DNA of 64,000 nucleotides, from contig NZ_JBHSHC010000132.1 in NCBI RefSeq assembly GCF_042652925.1, forward strand, positions 14,865 to 78,864, read 5' to 3'. The number at the start of each line of letters is the position of its first letter. Within the stretch, counting starts at the first letter, position 1. Positions 50,152 to 59,146 of the stretch are shown here, piece by piece. The notes under the pieces were generated by a model, which saw nothing but the letters and a program-made list of their open reading frames with translations, was not told where the DNA came from and searched no databases. Origin of the DNA: Effusibacillus consociatus. GTDB taxonomy: Bacteria; Bacillota; Bacilli; Tumebacillales; Effusibacillaceae. Made by a program: the position numbers and the translations under genes.

Positions 50152-50510
50152 TCCAACACCTTCTTCTTCCAAGCGTAGGCCAGGCCCACAACGAGAAGAC
50201 CGATGAAGATCAGGACTTCCACCAGGCCAAACAGCCCCAAATCCATGAAAGAAACCGCCCACGGATACAAGAAAAGAATTTCAACGTCAAACACAACAAA
50301 CAACAAGGCAAACAAATAATAACGGATGTTGTAACGTACCTGTGCTTCTCCGAAGGGCTCTAATCCGCTTTCATATGTAGATAATTTTTCGGCGGTCGGT
50401 TTTTTCGGACGCAAAAGAGGCCCGAGCACCATGAGCGAGCCGACTGGGAGTATGATGCCTAATAGCAGGAACAATGTTACAAAAAGATAACTGTTCCAAT
50501 ACTCGAACAT
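50142..50510 (-). CDS. nuoA: NADH-quinone oxidoreductase subunit A
   Basis: 122 residues, three helices; the TM1-2 loop has the conserved TYESGLEPFGEAQVRYNIRY and helix 2 the acidic FVVFDVEILFLYPWA. First gene of an 11-gene nuo operon; nuoE, nuoF and nuoG are absent. The ATG at 50510 with GGAGGAG is chosen over 50543. Confidence 0.95.
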   Translation of the reverse strand: MFEYWNSYLFVTLFLLLGIILPVGSLMVLGPLLRPKKPTAEKLSTYESGLEPFGEAQVRYNIRYYLFALLFVVFDVEILFLYPWAVSFMDLGLFGLVEVLIFIGLLVVGLAYAWKKKVLEWT

Positions 50511-50554
50511 GAGGCACTCCTCCAATATTGAGAAAGTTTTCACACAATAACTTC

Positions 50555-50563
50555 ATTATATCA
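50555..50563 (-). promoter_or_regulatory. Extended -10 promoter of the nuo operon
   Basis: TGA-TATAAT on the minus strand, 45 bases before nuoA and directly after the atp terminator. The -35 region is poor. It shows that nuo has its own promoter. Confidence 0.6.
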
Positions 50564-50579
50564 TATAATTTGGCAGAGC

Positions 50580-50613
50580 GGGAAAAAGCCCACCATTCAA
50601 GATCAGGTGGGCT
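50580..50613 (-). terminator. Terminator of the atp operon
   Basis: 8-bp stem AGCCCACC / GGTGGGCT, then TTTTCC on the minus strand, 9 bases after atpC. Confidence 0.88.
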
Positions 50614-50622
50614 TCCTTATTC

Positions 50623-51039
50623 TTACTTAAGCTCTTTGCCCTTGGCAACTTGCAAACGATTGATCGCACGTTGAAGGGAAAGTTCCGCACGACGGAAATC
50701 AAAGTTTTCAGCACCTGTCGCAGCCAAGCGAGCTTCCGCTCTTTCACGGGCACGCTGTGCACGATCAACGTCAATTTCCTCCGGCAGTTCAGCAGCTTCC
50801 GCAAGGATGGTTATCTTGTCAGGTTTCACTTCCATAAAACCACCTGACACAGCTACCTGTTGTTCGCTGCCATCTTTCAACCTGATGCGAACACCCGAAA
50901 TCTTAAGAGTTGTGACGAGCGGTGTATGCCCCGGAAGGATACCCAAATCTCCGGCGCCTCCACGTGCAATCACCATCTGTACGTCATCACTGAACACTTT
51001 ACGTTCAGGTGTTACGATTTCTACTGGAACGGTTTTCAT
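50623..51039 (-). CDS. atpC: ATP synthase epsilon subunit
   Basis: 138 residues: an N-terminal beta-sandwich (PGHTPLVTTLKISGVRI) and a C-terminal helical hairpin (RARERAEARLAATG) that can inhibit the F1 motor. Last gene of the atp operon. Confidence 0.96.
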   Translation of the reverse strand: MKTVPVEIVTPERKVFSDDVQMVIARGGAGDLGILPGHTPLVTTLKISGVRIRLKDGSEQQVAVSGGFMEVKPDKITILAEAAELPEEIDVDRAQRARERAEARLAATGAENFDFRRAELSLQRAINRLQVAKGKELK

Positions 51040-51073
51040 TTCGCTTCCCTCCTACGGTCTTATCGACCTAGGA

Positions 51074-52480
51074 CTACATTTTCTTAGCTTTTTCCACCGC
51101 TTCTTCAATGGTACCGACGTAAAGGAATGCACCTTCGGGCAGATCGTCATGCTTGCCTTCAAGGATTTCTTTGAAGCCGCGTACCGTTTCTTTAACAGGC
51201 ACATATGCACCAGGGGTACCGGTGAACTGTTCAGCAACGTGGAACGGCTGAGACAAGAAACGCTGAATCTTACGTGCACGAGCAACGGTCAGCTTATCCT
51301 CGTCAGACAGTTCGTCCATACCCAAGATCGCGATGATATCCTGCAGTTCACGATAGCGCTGAAGAACAGCCTGAACACCGCGAGCCACCTGGTAATGTTC
51401 TTCACCCACAATGTCGGGAGACAGTGCACGGGAAGTAGATGCGAGCGGGTCAACCGCAGGGAAGATCCCGAGCTCGGCAATTTTACGCTCAAGGTTCGTG
51501 GTCGCATCCAAGTGAGCAAACGCTGTTGCCGGAGCCGGGTCCGTATAGTCGTCCGCCGGAACGTAGATCGCTTGAATCGAGGTGATCGAACCTTTTTTGG
51601 TTGAAGTAATCCGCTCTTGAAGCTGACCCATTTCGGTTGCGAGTGTCGGCTGGTAACCCACCGCAGACGGCATCCGTCCGAGCAGAGCTGACACTTCAGA
51701 ACCGGCCTGGGTAAAGCGGAAGATGTTATCGATAAACAACAGAATGTCTTTTCCTTCACTGTCTCGGAAGTACTCAGCCATTGTCAAACCGGTCAATGCA
51801 ACACGGGCACGTGCACCAGGCGGCTCGTTCATCTGACCGAAGACCATCGCGGTCTTGTCGATAACGCCGGAGTCTTTCATTTCATGGTACAAGTCGTTCC
51901 CTTCACGGGTACGCTCGCCCACACCGGCAAATACAGAGAAACCGCCGTGCTGCTTCGCGATATTGTGAATCAATTCCTGCATGGTAACAGTCTTGCCTAC
52001 ACCCGCACCACCGAACAAACCGATCTTACCACCCTTGATGTAAGGCGCGAGAAGGTCAATTACTTTAATACCGGTTTCCAGAATCTCAACTTTTGTGGAA
52101 AGATCTGTATATTCAGGTGCCGGACGATGAATCGGGTGCTTTTCTTGCGCATTAGCCGGACCCGCTTCATCGATCGTTTCACCCAAAACGTTGAAAATAC
52201 GGCCGAGTGTTGCCGTACCAACCGGAACTGAAATCGGAGCACCGGTGTCAACAACTTCCATTCCACGAACAAGACCATCCGTGGTAGACATTGCAATTGC
52301 ACGAACGACATTGTCACCCAAGTGAACAGCTACTTCAACTGTCAAGTTGATGTCGACTTCGTTTTCATTTTGTGCTTTATGGGTAATAGTCAAGGCGTTG
52401 TTCAATTCAGGAAGCTTGCCTTCCGGGAAACGAACGTCTACGACCGGACCCATTACCTGTACAACACGTCCAGTATTCAT
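51074..52480 (-). CDS. atpD: ATP synthase beta subunit
   Basis: 468 residues; Walker A GGAGVGKT, catalytic-Glu region GERTREGNDLYHEM, DELSEED near the C-terminus. Catalytic subunit of F1. Two consecutive ATG codons (52483, 52480) follow AGGAGGG; 52480 gives the usual MNTGRVVQV start and better spacing. Confidence 0.97.
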   Translation of the reverse strand: MNTGRVVQVMGPVVDVRFPEGKLPELNNALTITHKAQNENEVDINLTVEVAVHLGDNVVRAIAMSTTDGLVRGMEVVDTGAPISVPVGTATLGRIFNVLGETIDEAGPANAQEKHPIHRPAPEYTDLSTKVEILETGIKVIDLLAPYIKGGKIGLFGGAGVGKTVTMQELIHNIAKQHGGFSVFAGVGERTREGNDLYHEMKDSGVIDKTAMVFGQMNEPPGARARVALTGLTMAEYFRDSEGKDILLFIDNIFRFTQAGSEVSALLGRMPSAVGYQPTLATEMGQLQERITSTKKGSITSIQAIYVPADDYTDPAPATAFAHLDATTNLERKIAELGIFPAVDPLASTSRALSPDIVGEEHYQVARGVQAVLQRYRELQDIIAILGMDELSDEDKLTVARARKIQRFLSQPFHVAEQFTGTPGAYVPVKETVRGFKEILEGKHDDLPEGAFLYVGTIEEAVEKAKKM

Positions 52481-52502
52481 CATTGTCCCTCCTATCATCC
52501 GC

Positions 52503-53360
52503 TTACTTTAAAGCTTCTGCACCGCCGACAATTTCCGTAATCTGAGTCGTAATTGCCGCTTGACGCGCACGGTTCAATGCAAGTGTGTACGTAGCAATCA
52601 TTTCCGTAGCATTGTCGGTTGCGTTACCCATAGCGGTCATCCGTGCACCGTGTTCAGAAGCTTTGGATTCAAGTAACGCAGAGTAAATGAGTGTTTCCGC
52701 ATATTTCGGGAGGAGCACATCGAGTACTCCTTCTTCAGAAGGCTCGTACAGATAGTTCGCATTCACCTTTTTCGCTGTTTCGCCGCCCACATCTTCCAGC
52801 GGAAGAATCTGTTTGGTTACAGGAACCTGCGAAATGGGTGAATTAAACTTGTTAAAGATCAAGTGCACTTCGTCATAGGTGCCATCCTCGTACATTTTCA
52901 CAACCGATTCGGTCACCCGTTTGATATCCGCAAAAGTCGGAGAATCCGGCAAACCCGTAATTTCCCCAGCAACAGGATATCCCCGTTTCACAAAGAAATC
53001 ACGGCTCTTGCGGCCAATCGCAAAGATCACGTATTCATCTTTGGATTTGTCTTTAAACTCATTGATCGCATGACGCACGACTTGGGCGTTAAAAGAACCT
53101 GCAAGTCCGCGGTCGGCCGCGATTACCACATACCCGACTTTTTTCACCGGGCGTTTTACCATCATCGGGTGACGGGCCCCGCCCGCTTTGGCGATGCTTG
53201 CGATCACTTCTTCCAATTTGGCCGCATAAGGGCGTGCAAGCGTCACGCGCTCTTGTGCACGGCGAAGCTTGGCAGCCTCGACCATCTTCATCGCCTTAGT
53301 GATTTTCTGGGTGTTCTTTATACTGTTTATACGACGTCGTATATCACGTGTACTAGCCAT
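52503..53360 (-). CDS. atpG: ATP synthase gamma subunit
   Basis: 285 residues: N-terminal coiled-coil RRRINSIKNTQKITKAMKMV and C-terminal NATEMIATYTLALNRARQAA. This is the rotor shaft of F1. It is separated from atpA by an unusually long 154-base gap that contains a strong hairpin. Confidence 0.97.
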   Translation of the reverse strand: MASTRDIRRRINSIKNTQKITKAMKMVEAAKLRRAQERVTLARPYAAKLEEVIASIAKAGGARHPMMVKRPVKKVGYVVIAADRGLAGSFNAQVVRHAINEFKDKSKDEYVIFAIGRKSRDFFVKRGYPVAGEITGLPDSPTFADIKRVTESVVKMYEDGTYDEVHLIFNKFNSPISQVPVTKQILPLEDVGGETAKKVNANYLYEPSEEGVLDVLLPKYAETLIYSALLESKASEHGARMTAMGNATDNATEMIATYTLALNRARQAAITTQITEIVGGAEALK

Positions 53361-53437
53361 CTCGTTTCACCACCTTTGTAAGTGGATTTTCATTCGGAAC
53401 CCCACCACACATGGCGAGACTTGGCTTTAGCCTTTAG

Positions 53438-53469
53438 CGAGACCTTGCGCGGCCTTGCCGCGGTTCTCG
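53438..53469 (-). other. Strong intercistronic hairpin between atpA and atpG
   Basis: CGAGA-CC-GCGGC / GCCGC-GG-TCTCG with an AAG loop and a small bulge. No T run follows, so it is probably an mRNA-processing or stability element rather than a terminator. The rest of 53361-53514 holds no gene. Confidence 0.6.
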
Positions 53470-53514
53470 TTATTGCTTCACCGTATCGTCACTTTGGTGG
53501 GCGTCGTGGTCGGA

Positions 53515-55023
53515 TTAACCGACAAACGTCGCTTTGAATTTTTCAACTGCCTGCTTCAGAAGGTCGATGGTTTCGTTGGAAAGATCTTTCGTTTCCACGA
53601 TTGCCTTCGTAATTTGCGGGTAGTTTGTATCAACAAACGCCAGGAACTCTCTTTCAAAACGACGTACGCTTTCAACCGCAATATCGTCCAATGCGCCGTT
53701 GGTACCAGCCCAGATCGCAATCACTTGCTTTTCGACCGGCATCGGTTGATATTGACCCTGCTTGAGGATCTCAACCAGACGAGCACCACGGTTCAAACGA
53801 GCTTGCGTAGCCTTGTCAAGGTCTGAACCGAACTGTGCGAACGCTTGCAATTCACGATATTGAGCAAGTTCAAGCCGGAGAGTACCGGCAACCTTTTTCA
53901 TCGCTTTAATCTGAGCAGATCCCCCTACCCGGGAAACGGACAAACCGACGTTAACAGCCGGACGAACACCGGAATAGAACAGATCGGACTCAAGGAAAAT
54001 CTGACCGTCAGTAATCGAGATCACGTTTGTCGGAATATACGCAGATACGTCACCCGCTTGCGTCTCGATAAACGGAAGTGCAGTCAGAGAACCGCCGCCG
54101 AGCTTGTCGGAAAGCTTTGCCGCACGCTCAAGCAAACGGGAGTGCAGGTAGAATACGTCTCCCGGGAACGCTTCACGACCGGGAGGACGACGCATGAGCA
54201 GCGACAATTCGCGGTATGCTGCCGCTTGTTTGGACAAGTCGTCGTAGATGCAGAGAACATGTCCGCCCTTATACATGAAGTACTCACCCATCGCACAACC
54301 TGCATACGGTGCGAGGAACAAGAGCGGTGCCGGGTCAGATGCCGACGCGGTTACTACAATGGTGTAATCCATAGCACCATGTTTACGCAGAGTTTCAACC
54401 ACTTGCGCAACAGTCGATTGCTTTTGACCGATCGCAACGTAGATACAAACCACGCCTTGACCCTTTTGGTTGATGATCGTATCGATCGCAACCGCTGTCT
54501 TACCGGTCTGACGGTCCCCGATGATCAATTCCCGCTGACCGCGGCCAATCGGAATCATCGAATCAATTGCTTTAATACCGGTCTGCATCGGCTCATGAAC
54601 GGATTTCCGATCGATTACGCCAGGAGCCGGTGATTCGATGGCACGGAATTCTTTCGTCTCGATCGGGCCACGACCGTCAACCGGTTGACCGAGCGGGTTA
54701 ACCACACGGCCGATCAGCGCTTCCCCGACAGGAACTTGCGCGATATTACCGGTCCGCTTTACAGTATCGCCTTCTTTAATCCCTACAACAGTACCCAGGA
54801 TAACGCAACCTACGTTGTCTTCCTCAAGGTTGAACGCCATCCCGATTTCGCCGTTCGGGAATTCGAGCAGCTCGCCGGCCATTACTTTTTCAAGCCCGTG
54901 AATACGCGCAATCCCGTCACCAACCTGGATTACTGTACCCACGTCATATACTTGGATATCAGATTGATAATTCTCAATCTGTTGCTTTATTAACGCACTG
55001 ATTTCTTCAGGACGAATGCTCAT
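53515..55023 (-). CDS. atpA: ATP synthase alpha subunit
   Basis: 502 residues; P-loop GDRQTGKT, VGLSVSRVGGSAQIKAMKKV near the C-terminal domain. Non-catalytic nucleotide-binding subunit of F1. Confidence 0.97.
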   Translation of the reverse strand: MSIRPEEISALIKQQIENYQSDIQVYDVGTVIQVGDGIARIHGLEKVMAGELLEFPNGEIGMAFNLEEDNVGCVILGTVVGIKEGDTVKRTGNIAQVPVGEALIGRVVNPLGQPVDGRGPIETKEFRAIESPAPGVIDRKSVHEPMQTGIKAIDSMIPIGRGQRELIIGDRQTGKTAVAIDTIINQKGQGVVCIYVAIGQKQSTVAQVVETLRKHGAMDYTIVVTASASDPAPLLFLAPYAGCAMGEYFMYKGGHVLCIYDDLSKQAAAYRELSLLMRRPPGREAFPGDVFYLHSRLLERAAKLSDKLGGGSLTALPFIETQAGDVSAYIPTNVISITDGQIFLESDLFYSGVRPAVNVGLSVSRVGGSAQIKAMKKVAGTLRLELAQYRELQAFAQFGSDLDKATQARLNRGARLVEILKQGQYQPMPVEKQVIAIWAGTNGALDDIAVESVRRFEREFLAFVDTNYPQITKAIVETKDLSNETIDLLKQAVEKFKATFVG

Positions 55024-55037
55024 TTTTTCACCCCTAT

Positions 55038-55586
55038 CTACCGTACTTGGTTCCGCTTGAGATTCCGACTAAAACGATCCAGTTGACCTTGCACACTTGC
55101 ATCAATCACACGATCCCCGATTTTAAGACGGGCGCCCGCAATCAATTGCGGATTGACGGATGCAGTGATGTCCAGTTTCTTGCCGCATGCGCCGCCAAGT
55201 TTTTCTCCCAGATCCTGTAGTTCGGCATCAGACATCGGAACTGCAGTTTCAACATGAGCTTTCACTTGACCTCTATGTTCATTAGCCAAACGGGTGTATT
55301 CTTCATAGATACCCGCCAATTGATTCTCACGACGACGATCCAGCAGCAGCTGCAAGAAATTCAACATTGTGGCGGAAACCACTTTACCGAACAACTCAAT
55401 GACCTGCTGTTTTTTCACATCTGTCGAGATAGCCGGATGATGCAGAATCCGACGAAGTTGAGGATGTTCATTTAACACGGCTAGTATCGTAGACAAGTCC
55501 GCCTCTACGCCATCGATCAGATTCTGATTTTTCGCAATGGAGAATAGAGCATCCGCATAGCGCTTGGCTACAACTCCACCTAGCAT
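55038..55586 (-). CDS. atpH: ATP synthase delta subunit
   Basis: 182 residues: N-terminal ALFSIAKNQNLIDGVEADLS helical bundle and C-terminal PQLIAGARLKIGDRVIDASV-QGQLDRFSR. Stator connector between F1 and subunit b. It overlaps atpF by 7 bases. Confidence 0.95.
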   Translation of the reverse strand: MLGGVVAKRYADALFSIAKNQNLIDGVEADLSTILAVLNEHPQLRRILHHPAISTDVKKQQVIELFGKVVSATMLNFLQLLLDRRRENQLAGIYEEYTRLANEHRGQVKAHVETAVPMSDAELQDLGEKLGGACGKKLDITASVNPQLIAGARLKIGDRVIDASVQGQLDRFSRNLKRNQVR

Positions 55587-56068
55587 ACGCGTTCCCCCAT
55601 CTCCTTAACCGCTTCATCAAACAGGGCTTTATGCTTCGCCGCGTCGACTTCTTTTGCAATAATCTTACCAGCGAGAAGAACAGACAAAGCGCCCACTTGC
55701 TCACGCAGTTCTGCAATCGCAAGTTCTTTCTCACGGTTGATGTCAGCAACTGCTTCATCTTTAATGCGCTTCGCTTCCGCTTCAGCAGCAGCGAGGATTT
55801 CAGCCGCTTGCTTATCCCCCGTACGCCGAGCGTTTTCCAGCAACTCAGCCGCTTCTTTTTTAGCCGCTTGAATAGCTTCTTGATGCTGTTTCGCCAACTT
55901 CTCGGCTTCTTGACGGTTTTGCTCCGCCGTAGCGATTTGGTTCTCAATATATTGCTGACGATCTTTCATCGTCTTCATTAACGGACCAAACGCATACTTC
56001 CGAAGGAAAAGAAACAGAATCAGGAAAACAACCAATTGAAATAACATTGTGCCTAATTCAATTGCCAC
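55580..56068 (-). CDS. atpF: ATP synthase subunit b
   Basis: 162 residues: one N-terminal membrane helix (MLFQLVVFLILFLFLRKYAF) and a long charged coiled coil that dimerises as the peripheral stalk. Confidence 0.96.
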   Translation of the reverse strand: MAIELGTMLFQLVVFLILFLFLRKYAFGPLMKTMKDRQQYIENQIATAEQNRQEAEKLAKQHQEAIQAAKKEAAELLENARRTGDKQAAEILAAAEAEAKRIKDEAVADINREKELAIAELREQVGALSVLLAGKIIAKEVDAAKHKALFDEAVKEMGERVC

Positions 56069-56162
56069 CTATTTTCACTCCTTTCTCACAGGACAAAGGA
56101 CAAAAGAATGGCGAGCACAAGTTCATCTTGTCCCGCCCAACGAGCTCCGAAGAGTCTCGCCA

Positions 56163-56384
56163 TTAACCGATCCGACCAAAGAGGATCAAACCGATCGCCA
56201 AAGCGATAACCGGAAGTGCCTCTACGAGACCGAGACCGATCAACGCTTGGGTAAACAGAAGACCACGAGCTTCCGGTTGGCGAGCAATCCCTTCGATATA
56301 ACGACTCATTACCAAACCGTTACCAATACCGGCACCAACTGCCGCAAGACCCATAATCAAACCTACTGCAATTGCAATGTCCAT
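56163..56384 (-). CDS. atpE: ATP synthase subunit c
   Basis: 73 residues, two helices; helix 1 AAVGAGIGNGLVMSRYIEGI and helix 2 with the ion-carrying Glu in GLGLVEALPVIALAIGL. No Na+-site Gln or Ser/Thr partner is seen, so proton coupling is expected. The 94 bases to atpF contain an ATGGCGAG / CTCGCCAT inverted repeat (56112-56162 region). Confidence 0.97.
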   Translation of the reverse strand: MDIAIAVGLIMGLAAVGAGIGNGLVMSRYIEGIARQPEARGLLFTQALIGLGLVEALPVIALAIGLILFGRIG

Positions 56385-56442
56385 TTAAAATAACCTCCCT
56401 GATTTTGGTTGTCATAATTCGACAAGAATTCGACATCAGAAA

Positions 56443-57189
56443 TTAATGGTGCTCATCATGCGGTATTTTTTGCCCCACATACACCAGTGTTAAAACGGTA
56501 AACACAAACGCCTGAACGGTACCGACAAACATCGAGTAACCCAACCAGACCAACATCGGGATACCACCTGCAATACTGCCTGCCACCCACCCCAACTGCA
56601 CAGGCATTCCAACCAGGATTGCAAGCAAGACTTCACCCGCAAAAATGTTACCGAATAGACGAAGACCGAGTGTCAGGAATTTCGGAAGTTCTTCCACCAG
56701 GTGCAGAGGCAACATCGCAACATTCGGAGTTACCCAGTGTTTAAAATACTGCCCCGGTTTCCTGAGCCCCACAATGTGGCTTAACAAAACCATCGATACC
56801 CCCATTGTCATCGCAACGGTGAAGTTAGCTGTCGGAGACATCCAATAAGTATAGCTACCCTCGCCGGATGCATGGGCTGTGATGTTTGTAATCAGACCCA
56901 TTTGGTTGGAAACAAACATCCAAATAAACAGCGTCAATCCAAGCGGCACCCAAGTGTCCGCATGTTTTGCCCCGACCGTATCGTTCGCAAGCCCGCGAAC
57001 AAAGTCCGTGATTGCTTCAAGGAAATTCTGCATCCCGCTTGGCCGGCGCATATCGAGCCGACGTACGGCCGCAATTGCAATCAGAGCAACTACCGCGGAA
57101 GCAATCAACGACATCAGGGCAACCGTCAGATTTAGCGTTAATCCCGGTATACCGAAAAGTTCAATCGTCGGAAATAAGTGTTCCATCAT
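56443..57189 (-). CDS. atpB: ATP synthase subunit a
   Basis: 248 residues, five or six helices; the essential Arg lies in LTLGLRLFGNIFAGEVLLAI. Proton half-channels of Fo. It overlaps atpI by 4 bases. Confidence 0.96.
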   Translation of the reverse strand: MMEHLFPTIELFGIPGLTLNLTVALMSLIASAVVALIAIAAVRRLDMRRPSGMQNFLEAITDFVRGLANDTVGAKHADTWVPLGLTLFIWMFVSNQMGLITNITAHASGEGSYTYWMSPTANFTVAMTMGVSMVLLSHIVGLRKPGQYFKHWVTPNVAMLPLHLVEELPKFLTLGLRLFGNIFAGEVLLAILVGMPVQLGWVAGSIAGGIPMLVWLGYSMFVGTVQAFVFTVLTLVYVGQKIPHDEHH

Positions 57190-57584
57190 TTCACCCCTTC
57201 CGGCTTGGAATCCTTGTCTTGTCCCCTATGCACGCACATGTCCACGAAGATGACAATTTGATAAGTAAATAATGCACCAATCATCGCGTAGACATTCGGA
57301 TAGGCGAGTTTATGCACAATCATCACAGCGAGCGCAATCACAGCAACACGCGAAAAGAACGGAATAACCGGTTTCTTCCTCCCGCCCCGCATCGCTATAT
57401 CCATTGCCATTTCGGCCTGCCTTGCAACACTGACCGCAAAGTAAACGCTTACCGCTGTTCCGATTGTCAGACCTGAAAAAATCGACCTCCACGCAGGTAC
57501 AACAGCCCATAATACCGCCCACACCAAGGTGATGTAAAGTGTGTACTTTACCGTTCGTCGAACAATTTTTTTCGCTTCTTCCAT
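57186..57584 (-). CDS. atpI: ATP synthase protein I
   Basis: 132 residues with four hydrophobic segments. It is the first gene of the atp operon, in the place of atpI. AtpI helps c-ring assembly and may affect Mg2+ or Na+ handling. Assignment rests mostly on position and topology. Confidence 0.85.
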   Translation of the reverse strand: MEEAKKIVRRTVKYTLYITLVWAVLWAVVPAWRSIFSGLTIGTAVSVYFAVSVARQAEMAMDIAMRGGRKKPVIPFFSRVAVIALAVMIVHKLAYPNVYAMIGALFTYQIVIFVDMCVHRGQDKDSKPEGVK

Positions 57585-57619
57585 ACACGCAACGGCTCCT
57601 GGTGTTTCACTATGTAAAA

Positions 57620-57695
57620 CGGATGTACCTCATGGCGAAATCGACCTAGACCATCGTACAATACAGATCAATTAATTGTCAACGAGGTACATCCG
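57620..57695. promoter_or_regulatory. 12-bp inverted repeat flanking the atp promoter
   Basis: CGGATGTACCTC (57620-57631) and GAGGTACATCCG (57684-57695) are perfect inverses. One arm touches the -35 box and the other lies in the 5' leader. This could be a paired operator or DNA-loop site. Confidence 0.65.
57653..57682 (-). promoter_or_regulatory. Sigma-A promoter of the atp operon
   Basis: -35 TTGACA (57682-57677, perfect), 18 bases, -10 TACGAT (57658-57653). It lies 70 bases upstream of atpI. Confidence 0.75.
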
Positions 57696-57848
57696 GACTT
57701 CCCCCGCATCTTTACAGGCTTCACGGAACTTTCACAAATATGTCAAAGTTAGCCAAGCGGTCACCACTTTTAAGGGCGGGTTAGCGACCGCGTGCAGCAG
57801 TCCCCGTTCCCGCCCGGATATAATGATTATTTCATTTTTTACCGATTT

Positions 57849-59033
57849 TTAGTCTCTTTCGACCACCATCGCAACTCCTTGTCCTCCCCCGATACAGAGA
57901 GTTGCCAGTCCGCGTTTCCCGTTTCGTTTTTCCAATTCATGCAGCAAGGAAACCAGGACACGTGCACCACTCGCACCGATCGGGTGGCCGAGAGCAATGG
58001 CTCCGCCGTTCACATTAAGCTTCTCGCGAGGAATCTCCAAGTCTTTTCCAACCGCGAGGGATTGGGCGGCAAACGCTTCATTCGCTTCAATCAGATCGAT
58101 ATCCTGCATGCTCAAACCTGTTTTTTCCAGCACTTTGCGTGTTGCAAAGATCGGACCCAATCCCATAACCGAAGGATCCAGACCGGCAGAAGCATAAGCG
58201 GTAATACGAGCGAGAGGCTTCAAACCCAGTTCGGATGCTTTATCCGCTGACATCACAAGCAAGGCGGCAGCTCCGTCGTTGATTCCGGAAGCGTTGCCCG
58301 CTGTGACAGTGCCATCCTTTTTAAATGCGGGGCGCAGCTTTGCAAGCGCCTCTTGTGTGGTACCAGCCCGCGGATACTCGTCTTTATCAAAAATTACGGG
58401 GTCTCCTTTTCTCGAAGGGATCTCCACCGGGACAATCTCTTCCCTAAAGCGATTTGTCTTAACTGCTTCTTCCGCTTTTTGCTGACTCCAGGCGGCGAAC
58501 TCGTCCTGCTCGTCACGGGTCAAGCCGTACTTTTCCGCAATGTTCTCTGCAGTAATTCCCATATGATAATCGAAGAAAGCGCACCAAAGGCCGTCGCGAA
58601 CCATCGAATCAACTGCTTTCGCATCCCCCATGCGGAAGCCGGTGCGTGCTCCTTCCAAAAGATAAGGTGCCCGGCTCATGTTCTCCATACCGCCAGCCAA
58701 TATGACATCGGCATCCCCAGCCTTAATCGATTGGGCCGCCAGCATCACGGCTTTCAAACCGGAACCGCAAACTTTGTTGATTGTCATTGCCGGAACCGAT
58801 TCGTGATAACCGGTCTTTACCCAAGCCTGTCTCGCCGGGTTCTGACCAAGTCCGGCCTGCAGCACGTTCCCCATGATTACTTCGTCAACCAGTTCGTGAC
58901 TCACACCGGCCCGGGCGAGTGCTTCTTTCAGCACGATGCCTCCCATTTCGGGAGCCGGAATCCCCGCCAAAGATCCTTGAAAACTGCCGATTGCTGTACG
59001 AACTGCGCTGACAATAACTGCTTCCCTCATCAT
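57849..59033 (-). CDS. Acetyl-CoA acetyltransferase (thiolase)
   Basis: 394 residues with the active-site Cys89 (NKVCGSGLKAV), His in GGAIALGHPIGASGARV and Cys in CIGGGQGVAMV. Condenses two acetyl-CoA, or cleaves acetoacetyl-CoA, for ketone, PHB or mevalonate-type routes. It stands alone with no neighbouring hydroxyacyl-CoA gene, so the pathway cannot be fixed. Confidence 0.94.
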   Translation of the reverse strand: MMREAVIVSAVRTAIGSFQGSLAGIPAPEMGGIVLKEALARAGVSHELVDEVIMGNVLQAGLGQNPARQAWVKTGYHESVPAMTINKVCGSGLKAVMLAAQSIKAGDADVILAGGMENMSRAPYLLEGARTGFRMGDAKAVDSMVRDGLWCAFFDYHMGITAENIAEKYGLTRDEQDEFAAWSQQKAEEAVKTNRFREEIVPVEIPSRKGDPVIFDKDEYPRAGTTQEALAKLRPAFKKDGTVTAGNASGINDGAAALLVMSADKASELGLKPLARITAYASAGLDPSVMGLGPIFATRKVLEKTGLSMQDIDLIEANEAFAAQSLAVGKDLEIPREKLNVNGGAIALGHPIGASGARVLVSLLHELEKRNGKRGLATLCIGGGQGVAMVVERD

Positions 59034-59146
59034 GTAGAATCTCCACCCCTAGTGAATTTATAAATTTCTAACATACTCTACTTCTTTTATTCGCTAGATA
59101 TTTCCTTCATGCTTAACGAAAAATTTACAAAATTCCCATAGAGATG

